A DNA stretch of 64,000 nt from Bradyrhizobium sp. SRL28 (GTDB lineage: Bacteria > Pseudomonadota > Alphaproteobacteria > Rhizobiales > Xanthobacteraceae): NCBI RefSeq assembly GCF_018596315.1, contig NZ_JAHEAG010000005.1, positions 1 to 64,000 on the forward strand, written 5' to 3'. Shown here in pieces: positions 56,453 to 63,391 of the stretch (positions within the stretch are counted from its first letter, which is position 1; each line of letters begins with the position of its first letter). The notes under the pieces were generated by a model. That model had not been told where the DNA came from. It searched no databases and worked only from the letters and a program-made list of their open reading frames with translations. Position numbers and translations under genes: made by a program.

Positions 56453-57187
56453 ATGGCAAGAGCTTCGAGTGAAACCAGAACGAACCGTCCCGCCGCCAAG
56501 CGCAAGCCGGCAAGGGCTGCAACCGAAAGGCCGGCCAGTCGACGGCGCCGTCCGGCAGGCGAAACTCCCTATCATCACGGCGACCTGCACGACGCCTTGC
56601 TCGCCGCCGCCGAGCGGGTGCTGGAACGCGACGGGCTGGCGGGCCTGACCTTGCGGGCAGTGGCGCGTGAGGCCGGCGTGTCGCATGCCGCGCCGACCCA
56701 TCATTTCGGCGATCTCACCGGGCTCCTGAGCGAACTCGCCGCCATCGGATTCCGCAGGTTCAATGAGGCGATGGTAGTGGCAGGCAAGACCGAAACCCAC
56801 CCGCTGATGAGGGCGCTGGCGCGCGCCAAGGCCTATGTCGCCTATGCGCAGGGGAGTCCAGGCATGTACGGGCTGATGTTCCGCAACGAGCGGATCGACA
56901 TGACGCGCCCCTCGCTGCACGAGGCGGCGACCGCCTCTTTCGCAGGATTGGCAAGCGCGATCGGCGCCGGCCGCAACGAAAATCTCACCGGCGAGGCGCT
57001 GGAAGCATTATCGCTCGACCAGGCCGCGGCGATTGCCCGGGCGTGGTCGCTGGTGCATGGCTTCACCACACTGCTGCTCGATGGAAGGCTAAAGGACATC
57101 CTGCACCGGCTGCCCGAAGGCACCGGGGTCGACCAGCTCCTGGATGCGATGTTGCGTTCGACGGTGCCGCGACCGCCGGCGGCGTAG
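56453..57187 (+). CDS. TetR-family transcriptional regulator
   Basis: A 244-residue repressor. A basic, Arg/Ala-rich leader of about 40 residues precedes the helix-turn-helix: GDLHDALLAAAERVLERDGL, AGLTLRAVAREAGVSHAAPT and HHFGDLTGLLSELAAIGFRR. The C-terminal ligand-binding domain is the WHG type (AYAQGSPGMYGLMFRNERID; LSLDQAAAIARAWSLVHGFT). The start at 56453 is a short distance past the second operator, so the gene is likely self-regulated. Its probable targets are the carotenoid oxygenase gene and the operon starting at 54277. Confidence 0.92.
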   Translation: MARASSETRTNRPAAKRKPARAATERPASRRRRPAGETPYHHGDLHDALLAAAERVLERDGLAGLTLRAVAREAGVSHAAPTHHFGDLTGLLSELAAIGFRRFNEAMVVAGKTETHPLMRALARAKAYVAYAQGSPGMYGLMFRNERIDMTRPSLHEAATASFAGLASAIGAGRNENLTGEALEALSLDQAAAIARAWSLVHGFTTLLLDGRLKDILHRLPEGTGVDQLLDAMLRSTVPRPPAA

Positions 57188-57256
57188 AGCGGCGGCATTA
57201 CGGGAGTTCGTTGGCGTCGGGATGACCTGCGCGGTGAGTTGCGCGTGGCGTGCCGC

Positions 57257-57595
57257 TCAGCAACCCCTGCAGATCTTGGTTTGCCGCGCGAGCCTTGCGT
57301 CGGCTTCGACATCTTCGTTGGGCTGCCGCGTCCACTCGTCATACCGCGCTTTGGCGTTCGATTGAGCCGGGGCGTCGTTGAGCGGGCCAAGGATGATTTC
57401 GCGATTGCGGGCTGTTCTTCGCTTGGCTGGCGGTTTTTCCTCGCCCGGCGCGTCATTTGCCGTCGGTGGTTCTCCCAACCCGTCCCAGGCGATCGGCGCG
57501 CCTGCCGTCGCTGTCGTCGAGCAGCCGGTGCCGGAGGCGCAGCAGCCGCTGAGGGCCGCGCCGGCGATGAGGAGAGCCAGAAATTTCATTTGCAT
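57257..57595 (-). CDS. Small lipoprotein of unknown function
   Basis: A 112-residue lipoprotein: signal MQMKFLALLIAGAALSGC with lipobox LSGC, then CASGTGCSTTATAGAPIAW and a polar, Pro/Glu/Arg-rich body ending LARQTKICRGC. It would be anchored in the envelope. No family is recognised. An alternative ATG is six bases downstream. It stands alone between TetR and another secreted-protein gene. Confidence 0.7.
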   Translation of the reverse strand: MQMKFLALLIAGAALSGCCASGTGCSTTATAGAPIAWDGLGEPPTANDAPGEEKPPAKRRTARNREIILGPLNDAPAQSNAKARYDEWTRQPNEDVEADARLARQTKICRGC

Positions 57596-57706
57596 TGCTG
57601 CCCCGTGTGACGTCGCCGTGAAATATCATGATTTGACAAGGATTAAGCACTCAAGCTTGAAGCTTTGACGTTAATACGGCGAAAACACGCCGGGTAGCCG
57701 GCTTCA

Positions 57707-58324
57707 TCAGCGCTTCGCAAGGCTCACGGCCGCGCCCTTTTCGCCGACCACTTTTACTTCGTCCTTCCCGCACTTGAAATCACGTGCAAATTCGTCCGCC
57801 GCCTGGCGCGCCAGCTCGTTGGCATTGCGGTTGGCCTGGCCATCGATATAGGCGACGTGGCAGACCGGGCCCGGCGGCAGCCGGGTCACGGCCAGCATCG
57901 GTTTCGACGTCGGGTTTCCGGTCTTGTCGGGGTCGTTATTGTCGGCGATCAGCCAGCGCTGAATAATCGCGAAGGGCCTGCCGTCCACCGCCCGCCATTC
58001 GAGGGTATTGGCGGTGGAATTGAAGGGGGCAAACCAGGTCTCCGCGGCCGGCTCCTTGGCGGCGGCCACATGGTTGGGCCCGACCGAGACGGTTTGGCGC
58101 AAGTCGTCCTCGCTGATCAGCACCACCAGCCCCGATTTGCCGGGGCACAGCTGCACCGTGCTGACGTCTCTGGGCTTGCCTATGGTGCGGCAGTCCTTCG
58201 GCGCAGTCGACGTGTAGCTGCTGCTGAATGTTTGGGCGTTCGCCCACGAAACCGGACTGGCGGCTGCGCAGATCAGCACCACGACCGCGGGTCTGGCAGT
58301 GCGCAAGAAAGGAGCCATTTTCAT
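57707..58324 (-). CDS. Secreted hypothetical protein
   Basis: A 205-residue exported protein: signal PAVVVLICAAASPVSWANAQ, then KDCRTIGKPRDVSTVQLCPG, LVVLISEDDLRQTVSVGPNH and PPGPVCHVAYIDGQANRNAN. Four cysteines (KDCR, QLCP, PVCH, FKCG) may form disulfides. It is of a type common in Bradyrhizobium; function unknown. The start at 58324 gives a proper signal. Confidence 0.75.
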   Translation of the reverse strand: MKMAPFLRTARPAVVVLICAAASPVSWANAQTFSSSYTSTAPKDCRTIGKPRDVSTVQLCPGKSGLVVLISEDDLRQTVSVGPNHVAAAKEPAAETWFAPFNSTANTLEWRAVDGRPFAIIQRWLIADNNDPDKTGNPTSKPMLAVTRLPPGPVCHVAYIDGQANRNANELARQAADEFARDFKCGKDEVKVVGEKGAAVSLAKR

Positions 58325-58483
58325 CCTGCTACCAGCGGCTTTCGGGAACTCTGGTATTCAGACGTGTTCTATCTGGGGAAGGTTCAAGGTTGGAGCGCGA
58401 AATACCTGACTTTGCCACGGAATCGTCCTAGAAGAGCGGCTTCGTAATTCCTCTTTTCCCGAGCGTGTAGTCATCCAATCGTC

Positions 58484-59296
58484 ATGCCCTCCATTCCCTC
58501 GAATAAGCCCTATCGCGTTGGTCGTTCCCCTACCGGACTTGGCCTCTTCGCCACCAAGCCGATCAAGAAGGGCAGCAAGATCATCCGCTATTTCGGGCCG
58601 CTGCTGGATTCGAAGAAGAAAAAAGACGACGCGATCGAGAACAAGTACCTGTTCGAACTGAACGACCGCTGGACCATCGACGGCTCGGTGCGCAAGAACA
58701 TCGCCCGCTATATCAACCACGCCTGCAAGCCGAACGCGGAATCCGACGTCAAACCCCGCAAGCGCAAGGTCTTCATTCGCGCCATCAAGAACATCGAGCC
58801 GGGCGAGGAGATCAATTACGATTACGGCACCGACTATTTCAAAGCCTATCTGAAGCCGATCGGCTGCAAATGCGCGGCCTGCGAGAAGAAGCGCAAGAAG
58901 CAGCGCGCCGAGGCGCGGGCGGAGAAGGCGCGGCTCAAGGCCAGGGCAGAACGGAAGGCGCTGAAGAAGGCGGAAAAGCTCGCCAAGGAAAAAGCGAAGG
59001 AACGGGCGAAGCTGAAGGAAAAAGCCGAGCGGAAGTCGAAGAAGAAGCTCAAGCTGAGCAGCCATTCGCTCAATGGCAAGTCTCTGACTGGCAAGTCCCT
59101 GAATGGCAAGTCACGCGCCCGCAAGTCCCTCAATGCCAAGTCACTCAACGGCAAGCATCTGAACGGCAATAGCCGCGTCAGGGTTGCCGGCAAGAAATCG
59201 GCTGGCAGGAAGCTGCCGGTTTCCGCGCCGCCTGCGCCGGCCCTTCAGGCTCAGCCCGTCGCTATCTCCCTTGAGGCTCAGGCCGCCGCTATCTGA
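58484..59296 (+). CDS. SET-domain protein lysine methyltransferase with basic repeat tail
   Basis: A 270-residue protein. Residues 1-125 form a SET domain: GRSPTGLGLFATKPIKKGSK, ARYINHACKPNAESDVKPRK (the SAM-binding NHA-C motif) and IEPGEEINYDYGTDY (catalytic Tyr). A post-SET-like CxCxxC (GCKCAAC, Cys128/130/133) follows, lacking its fourth partner nearby. Residues 135-190 are a Lys/Arg/Glu helix; residues 196-230 are seven pentapeptides of the form LNGKS; a Pro/Ala tail ends it. SET enzymes methylate lysines; histones are absent here, so the substrate may be another basic protein. Monocistronic. Confidence 0.9.
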   Translation: MPSIPSNKPYRVGRSPTGLGLFATKPIKKGSKIIRYFGPLLDSKKKKDDAIENKYLFELNDRWTIDGSVRKNIARYINHACKPNAESDVKPRKRKVFIRAIKNIEPGEEINYDYGTDYFKAYLKPIGCKCAACEKKRKKQRAEARAEKARLKARAERKALKKAEKLAKEKAKERAKLKEKAERKSKKKLKLSSHSLNGKSLTGKSLNGKSRARKSLNAKSLNGKHLNGNSRVRVAGKKSAGRKLPVSAPPAPALQAQPVAISLEAQAAAI

Positions 59297-59300
59297 AGGC

Positions 59301-59591
59301 TCATCCGCGGGGCTTGCGCACCGAGTTCGGCAACGACGAGTCCCCGAAGTTTACCGCCGAGCGCTGAACGATCGCGCCTGTTTCGTCGATCACGACTCGA
59401 AACCGCCGGTGTTCGGAGAAGAAGGTCAGGCGATGCCGGCCGCTATCCGCATCGATCCCGCGCTCGGCGAAACTCGTGATCTTCCCCGCGCGCATTTCCT
59501 GCTGGAGCAAGGGTAGGGCGAGGCCAAGCCCCTCGGCGACGATGGCCGCGTCGATCTGGACAGCGCCATTTTCGAATTCGATTGGTTTCAT
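59301..59591 (-). CDS. DUF6522-like protein
   Basis: A 96-residue protein starting MKPIEFENGAVQIDAAIVAE, followed by GLGLALPLLQQEMRAGKITS, FAERGIDADSGRHRLTFFSE and HRRFRVVIDETGAIVQRSAV. I associate this with DUF6522, often found near nitrite/NO-linked regulators. The start at 59591 begins the conserved part. It is 38 bases downstream of the Rrf2 gene on the same strand, so they share a transcript. Confidence 0.72.
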   Translation of the reverse strand: MKPIEFENGAVQIDAAIVAEGLGLALPLLQQEMRAGKITSFAERGIDADSGRHRLTFFSEHRRFRVVIDETGAIVQRSAVNFGDSSLPNSVRKPRG

Positions 59592-59629
59592 GCGTTGCAC
59601 CTGAGCTTTGCGATGGTTTCTTGCGGCGC

Positions 59630-60058
59630 TCACACAAGCGCCGGGCTCCGCCTGGTCGTCGCGGGATAGGCGCATTCCGCCAGCGTCGTGGAGTCGAGCT
59701 CCCGCATGAAGGCTTCGCGGGCGGCGGCGAGCTTTGCCTTGAGTCGGCAGCGCGGCTGCAGCACGCAACTGCCGCCATCCTCGCGAAAACATTCGACCAG
59801 CGGTGGCCCTTCCAGCGCACGCACCACTTCGCCGATGGTGATCGATTGGGCGGGGCGAGCCAGTGTGAAGCCGCCGCCGACGCCGCGCTGGGTCGAGATG
59901 AAACCGCTATCGGCGAGGTCGCGCACCACCTTGGCCAGATGGTTGCGGGAAATGCCGAACTCGGCCGCGATCTCGTTGGTTGCGAAAGAACGACCGGGCT
60001 CGCCCGCCAGCCGCATCAGGGCGCGCAAGGCAAAATCCGTAAACGACGTCAGGCGCAT
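59630..60058 (-). CDS. Rrf2-family Fe-S repressor (NsrR/RirA type)
   Basis: A 142-residue winged-helix regulator. The start MRLTSFTDFALRALMRLAGE and recognition helix EFGISRNHLAKVVRDLADSG are typical of NsrR. Three cysteines (Cys90, Cys98, Cys104 in VECFREDGGSCVLQPRC) are the cluster ligands; their C-x7-C-x5-C spacing is as in RirA. NsrR senses NO, RirA senses iron. Because it diverges from a globin gene across an NsrR-like palindrome, NO sensing is more likely. It is co-transcribed with the DUF6522-like gene. Confidence 0.92.
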   Translation of the reverse strand: MRLTSFTDFALRALMRLAGEPGRSFATNEIAAEFGISRNHLAKVVRDLADSGFISTQRGVGGGFTLARPAQSITIGEVVRALEGPPLVECFREDGGSCVLQPRCRLKAKLAAAREAFMRELDSTTLAECAYPATTRRSPALV

Positions 60059-60103
60059 GGGAGCTCTTTCAAAATATCTGCTTGCAAAACATCTATAGCC
60101 GTC

Positions 60104-60130
60104 TAAATAGGTATTTGAAATACCTATTTA
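60104..60130. promoter_or_regulatory. Perfect 27-bp NsrR-like operator
   Basis: TAAATAGGTATTT-G-AAATACCTATTTA is a perfect 13-1-13 palindrome in the 88-base gap between the Rrf2 and globin genes. The layout and the ATTT-N-AAAT centre match the E. coli NsrR consensus (AAGATGCATTT repeats). It ends 16 bases before the globin start. Confidence 0.85.
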
Positions 60131-60146
60131 AGGGCAGGCGCAGGAA

Positions 60147-60617
60147 ATGGAAGCGATCGTGGCAGGGCCGGAGCGGCGTGAGCGGTTGACGGCCGAAATC
60201 ATGGAGCGGACGGGCATCGACGAGGCGATGATCGAGCGCCTGGTGCACGGCTTCTACGCCAAGGTGCGCGCCGACGCGGTGCTGGGGCCGATCTTCGAGG
60301 CCCGCATCAGGGATTGGGAACCGCATCTGGCGCAGATGTGCGCGTTCTGGTCATCGGTCGCGCTGATGACGGGGCGCTACCACGGCACCCCGATGGCCAA
60401 GCATCTCCCGCTGCCGGTCGATGCCGGGCATTTCGACCGCTGGCTCGAACTGTTCGAGCAAACCGCACGCGAGATCTGCCCGCCCGAGGCGGAAGCGCAT
60501 TTCGTGGAACGGGCGCGGCGGATCGCGTCCAGCCTCGAACTCGGCATCGCCGGCACCCACGGCGTCATGCTTGGCAAGGGCGAAAGATTTCGGCGTAACC
60601 AGGCAGGAGCAAAGTAA
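60147..60617 (+). CDS. Group III truncated haemoglobin
   Basis: A 156-residue globin. The compact 2-over-2 fold is suggested by AMIERLVHGFYAKVRADAVL, GPIFEARIRDWEPHLAQMCA, FWSSVALMTGRYHGTPMAKH and LPLPVDAGHFDRWLELFEQT. Haem-pocket residues to check are Tyr/Phe at B9-B10 (GFYAKV), His in MAKHLPL and the proximal His in DAGHFDRWLELF. Such globins handle NO or oxygen. AGGAA precedes the ATG. Its stop overlaps the next start (TAATG). Controlled, by inference, by the Rrf2 repressor. Confidence 0.93.
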   Translation: MEAIVAGPERRERLTAEIMERTGIDEAMIERLVHGFYAKVRADAVLGPIFEARIRDWEPHLAQMCAFWSSVALMTGRYHGTPMAKHLPLPVDAGHFDRWLELFEQTAREICPPEAEAHFVERARRIASSLELGIAGTHGVMLGKGERFRRNQAGAK

Positions 60618-60751
60618 TGGCCCATCGTGCACATGTCGTCACTAACAAGGAGCAGGCCGACCCGTATGCCGGGAGCAGCCTGGTGCCGATGCTCGTGGTT
60701 GGGCTTGTGTTGACCTTCGCCGGGATAATCGCGGCGCTGGTTTTGAGCTGA
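60617..60751 (+). CDS. 44-residue membrane peptide coupled to globin
   Basis: Starts at TAATG overlapping the globin stop. It encodes a 25-residue polar start (MAHRAHVVTNKEQADPYAGS) and one membrane helix (VPMLVVGLVLTFAGIIAALV) ending LS. The coupling and high coding quality support a real gene. A role alongside the globin, perhaps in the membrane, is inference. Confidence 0.7.
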   Translation: MAHRAHVVTNKEQADPYAGSSLVPMLVVGLVLTFAGIIAALVLS

Positions 60752-60764
60752 CGCTCTTTTTCCC

Positions 60765-60848
60765 CGTCATTGCGAGGAGCGAAGCGACGAAGCAATCCAT
60801 GCTTCACCAAGCGGAGAGATGGATTGCTTCGCTTCGCTCGCAATGACG
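60765..60848. repeat. Palindromic repeat (CGTCATTGCGAG type)
   Basis: CGTCATTGCGAGGAGCGAAG...GAAGCAATCCAT and ATGGATTGCTTC...CTCGCAATGACG pair into a long hairpin. Same family as 36936-37016. It lies between the convergent globin operon and the membrane-protein gene and may end both transcripts. Confidence 0.85.
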
Positions 60849-60856
60849 GCTGAGAC

Positions 60857-61255
60857 TTAGGCCGCCACCGTCTCACCGCTCTTGCGCAGCCCGATGTACT
60901 GCAGCTCGGCAAACACGCCGGTCGCAATCGCCTGCGCCACGATGAAGACCTGACCCAGCAGGTTCGGGCTCACCGCGCCGGAGAACAGCAGCGCGATGCT
61001 GCCGAGCGTCCACGCGGCATTGCCCACGATGACGAACAACACCAGCGCCTTCATCACGGATGACCGCGTGGCGAGCCAGCCGACCAGCGCCGTATAGGCG
61101 ATCAGGAACAGGCCAGTTTCGCGCAACAAGGCTTCCGGCAGATTGAGGAACGGCGCGAGCGCGCCGGCGCCCAGCGTCAAGGCCACCGCCGCAACGCCGC
61201 TGAAGATGGCGTCGGCGAGGAGGGCGCGGCTCAGGAATGTGGACGGATGGATCAT
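60857..61255 (-). CDS. Four-helix membrane protein, unknown
   Basis: A 132-residue protein with four hydrophobic helices: DAIFSGVAAVALTLGAGALA, FLIAYTALVGWLATRSSVMK, VLFVIVGNAAWTLGSIALLF and LGQVFIVAQAIATGVFAELQ. It is of the type seen in many alphaproteobacterial small membrane proteins of unknown function. It is 43 bases downstream of the small gene at 61299, and the two are divergent from an XRE regulator at 61621 that may control them. Confidence 0.75.
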   Translation of the reverse strand: MIHPSTFLSRALLADAIFSGVAAVALTLGAGALAPFLNLPEALLRETGLFLIAYTALVGWLATRSSVMKALVLFVIVGNAAWTLGSIALLFSGAVSPNLLGQVFIVAQAIATGVFAELQYIGLRKSGETVAA

Positions 61256-61298
61256 GACGATTCTCCTTTGCTTGGGGATAGGTTCTTGGGGCCAGGGA

Positions 61299-61520
61299 TC
61301 AGCGATGCAGCAGTGACCGGAGCTGACGCACCAGCCGCTTCGGGCTGAGTGTTCTGAAAACCCTGTTCTCGATCGTTTGCACCTGCACGAACACGAAAAC
61401 GCCGGTGTCGTGCACCACGGGTTCGGGCATGTTCAGGGAACGCGCCAGTAACCAGGTAGCCAGATTGAGCGTCCAGCGGATCATGACGGCCGCAAAGCGG
61501 AAGAGGGAAAGCATAAGCAT
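61299..61520 (-). CDS. Small membrane-associated protein, unknown
   Basis: A 73-residue protein: an amphipathic/hydrophobic N-terminal helix (MLMLSLFRFAAVMIRWTLNL, ATWLLARSLN) and a polar C-terminus (FVQVQTIENRVFRTLSPKRL). AGGAGA sits six bases before the ATG at 61520, which supports this frame over an overlapping one (61252-61542). No family known. Co-directional with the gene at 60857. Confidence 0.6.
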   Translation of the reverse strand: MLMLSLFRFAAVMIRWTLNLATWLLARSLNMPEPVVHDTGVFVFVQVQTIENRVFRTLSPKRLVRQLRSLLHR

Positions 61521-61620
61521 GGGTCATCTCCTGTGCCCTCAAGATGATCCAGCCGGTGACCCGTTTCGATTACCTCGGACGTAATGGAATGCGTGAAATT
61601 CGCATGGTAGGTTTTCCGTC

Positions 61621-62445
61621 ATGAACGCACATGCTTCCGCGGCGCGAGCCGAACGAACCCAGCCCGTCCATATCGGTGATCACCTGCGCGAATGGCGCCA
61701 GCGCCGCCACTTAAGCCAGCTCGATCTGGCGGGTGATGCCGAAATATCCGCGCGGCACCTCAGCTTTGTGGAAACAGGCCGCGCCGCGCCGTCGCGCGAA
61801 ATGGTGCTGAAGCTCGCCGAGCGATTGGAGGTTCCCTTGCGCGAACGCAATGTACTCCTGGTCGCGGCGGGGTTTGCCCCGGCCTTTCCTCAGCGCTCGC
61901 TCGACGATCCCGCGCTCAAATCGGCGCGGCAGGCGATCGACCTCGTGCTCAGGGCACACGAGCCGAATCCTGCGCTGGCCTACGACCGGCACTGGAATCT
62001 GGTGACGGCCAACCGCATGGTGGCGCCGCTGCTCGAGGGTATTCCGGCGCGGCTGCTCGGGCAGCCGCTGAATATCCTGCGGCTGGCCTTTCACCCCGAG
62101 GGACTGGCGCCGCGCACGGTCAACCTCGCCGAATGGAGCGCGCATCTTTTGGAGCGGTTGCACCGGCAGTGCGAAGCGACGGCCGATCCCGAACTGCTCA
62201 AGCTGTATCAGGAACTGAAAGCCTATCGGATGCCGGCGCGTTCGGGCCCGGTCTCGGCCGACAATGTCGCGATCCCCTTCAAGCTGCGGAGCGCGGGCGG
62301 CGAGGTGCTGAGCTTCATCTCCACCACCATGGTGTTCGGCACACCGGTCGACATCACGCTGCAGGAACTAGCGCTGGAAACCTTCTTTCCCGCCGACGAC
62401 CTGACCGCCGAGCGGATGCGGCAGATGGCGGCGAAGCTGGCGTGA
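61621..62445 (+). CDS. XRE-family regulator with MmyB-like ligand domain, copy 1
   Basis: A 274-residue regulator: N-terminal HTH (GDHLREWRQRRHLSQLDLAG; DAEISARHLSFVETGRAAPS) and a C-terminal MmyB-like PAS-type domain (LVLRAHEPNPALAYDRHWNL; VTANRMVAPLLEGIPARLLG; ETFFPADDLTAERMRQMAAK). MmyB-type domains bind small ligands such as fatty acids in some members. It diverges from the small membrane-protein genes at 61520, likely targets. A paralogue follows at 62570. Confidence 0.9.
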   Translation: MNAHASAARAERTQPVHIGDHLREWRQRRHLSQLDLAGDAEISARHLSFVETGRAAPSREMVLKLAERLEVPLRERNVLLVAAGFAPAFPQRSLDDPALKSARQAIDLVLRAHEPNPALAYDRHWNLVTANRMVAPLLEGIPARLLGQPLNILRLAFHPEGLAPRTVNLAEWSAHLLERLHRQCEATADPELLKLYQELKAYRMPARSGPVSADNVAIPFKLRSAGGEVLSFISTTMVFGTPVDITLQELALETFFPADDLTAERMRQMAAKLA

Positions 62446-62448
62446 TAC

Positions 62449-62524
62449 GTAGGATGGGTGGAGCGAAGCGATACCCATCAATCCCGGTTTACGAAGCTGA
62501 TGGGTATCGCTCCACCCATCCTAC
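62449..62524. repeat. Palindromic repeat between the two XRE genes
   Basis: GTAGGATGGGTGGAGCGAAG...TACCCATCA and TGATGGGTA...CGCTCCACCCATCCTAC are inverted arms. It belongs with the element at 7132-7226. It begins four bases after the stop of the first XRE gene. Confidence 0.85.
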
Positions 62525-62569
62525 ATGGCCGCAGTTTACAGCGAGCCACGCCCTTCGCATAATCGCCGC

Positions 62570-63391
62570 ATGGACTCGCGCCAACATGCGCCGCTACCCG
62601 TCAATTCCGTCGGCGACCTCCTGCGCGGCTGGCGCAACCGCCGCGCCATGAGCCAGGCCGATCTGGCGTTCGAGGCCGGCATCTCGATCAAGCATCTAAG
62701 CTATGTCGAGACCGGCAAGGCCGCGGGCAGCCGCGACATCCTGCTGCAACTGGCGTCCGCGCTCGGTCTGTCGCTGCGCGACCGCAACGCGCTCCTGGAG
62801 GCGGGCGGATTCGCCCGGCAATATGGCGAGCGCGATCTCTCCGCGCCCGAAATCGCCGACGCCAAGCGCGCCATCGATCTGTTGCTGCGACGGCACGAGC
62901 CGTTTCCGGCCATCGTCACCGACCGGCGCTGGAACGTGATGCAGGCCAATCGCTCAGCCCTGCGGCTGATGACGATGTTGCTCGGACCTGAGCGGATGGC
63001 GCGGCCGCTCAATCACATGCGGATGTTTCTGGCGCCCGACGAGTTGCGTCCCTTCGTCGTGGATTGGCCGGACGTCGCCGCCGCGCTCTTGGCGCGCGCC
63101 CGTCACGAGGCAATGGCCGCACCGCTCGATCTGGCCCTGCAATCGACATGGCGCGAACTATTGAAGCTGCCTGATGTCGCAGCTCCCCAGTTCAACGAGA
63201 CCGACGCGCCGGGGCCGCTATGCGAGGTGCGGCTGAAGAAGGGCGACGTCAGCATCGGCCTGATCGGCGCGGTGCTGACGCTGGGAACGCCGCAGGACGT
63301 CACGCTGCAGGAGTTGCGGGTGGAAATGTTCATGCCGGCGGACGCCGCCTCCGAGGCGGTTCTCACCGCGTTCGCGGCTCAGGACGCCTGA
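62570..63391 (+). CDS. XRE-family regulator with MmyB-like ligand domain, copy 2
   Basis: A 273-residue paralogue of the preceding gene: HTH in GDLLRGWRNRRAMSQADLAF and EAGISIKHLSYVETGKAAGS, then DLLLRRHEPFPAIVTDRRWN, VMQANRSALRLMTMLLG and LEVELRVEMF-like ending (QELRVEMFMPADAASEAVLT). The ATG at 62570 was chosen; an in-frame ATG at 62525 overlaps the end of the repeat and adds nothing conserved. Its 3' end overlaps the convergent thioesterase gene by 13 bases. It may regulate that gene or its own neighbours. Confidence 0.88.
   Translation: MDSRQHAPLPVNSVGDLLRGWRNRRAMSQADLAFEAGISIKHLSYVETGKAAGSRDILLQLASALGLSLRDRNALLEAGGFARQYGERDLSAPEIADAKRAIDLLLRRHEPFPAIVTDRRWNVMQANRSALRLMTMLLGPERMARPLNHMRMFLAPDELRPFVVDWPDVAAALLARARHEAMAAPLDLALQSTWRELLKLPDVAAPQFNETDAPGPLCEVRLKKGDVSIGLIGAVLTLGTPQDVTLQELRVEMFMPADAASEAVLTAFAAQDA

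Noticed and set aside
57188..57256. Candidate extra genes between TetR and the lipoprotein gene
   Set aside because: The gap is about 70 bases and the frames crossing it are short shadows of flanking genes.
59069..59173. Fifteen-base tandem repeats that could suggest a CRISPR or VNTR array
   Set aside because: They are in-frame pentapeptide codons of the SET-domain gene, with no spacers.
61252..61542. Alternative 96-codon frame over 61299-61520
   Set aside because: The chosen frame has AGGAGA at the right distance and a membrane-like product; this one has a weaker start and a less protein-like sequence.
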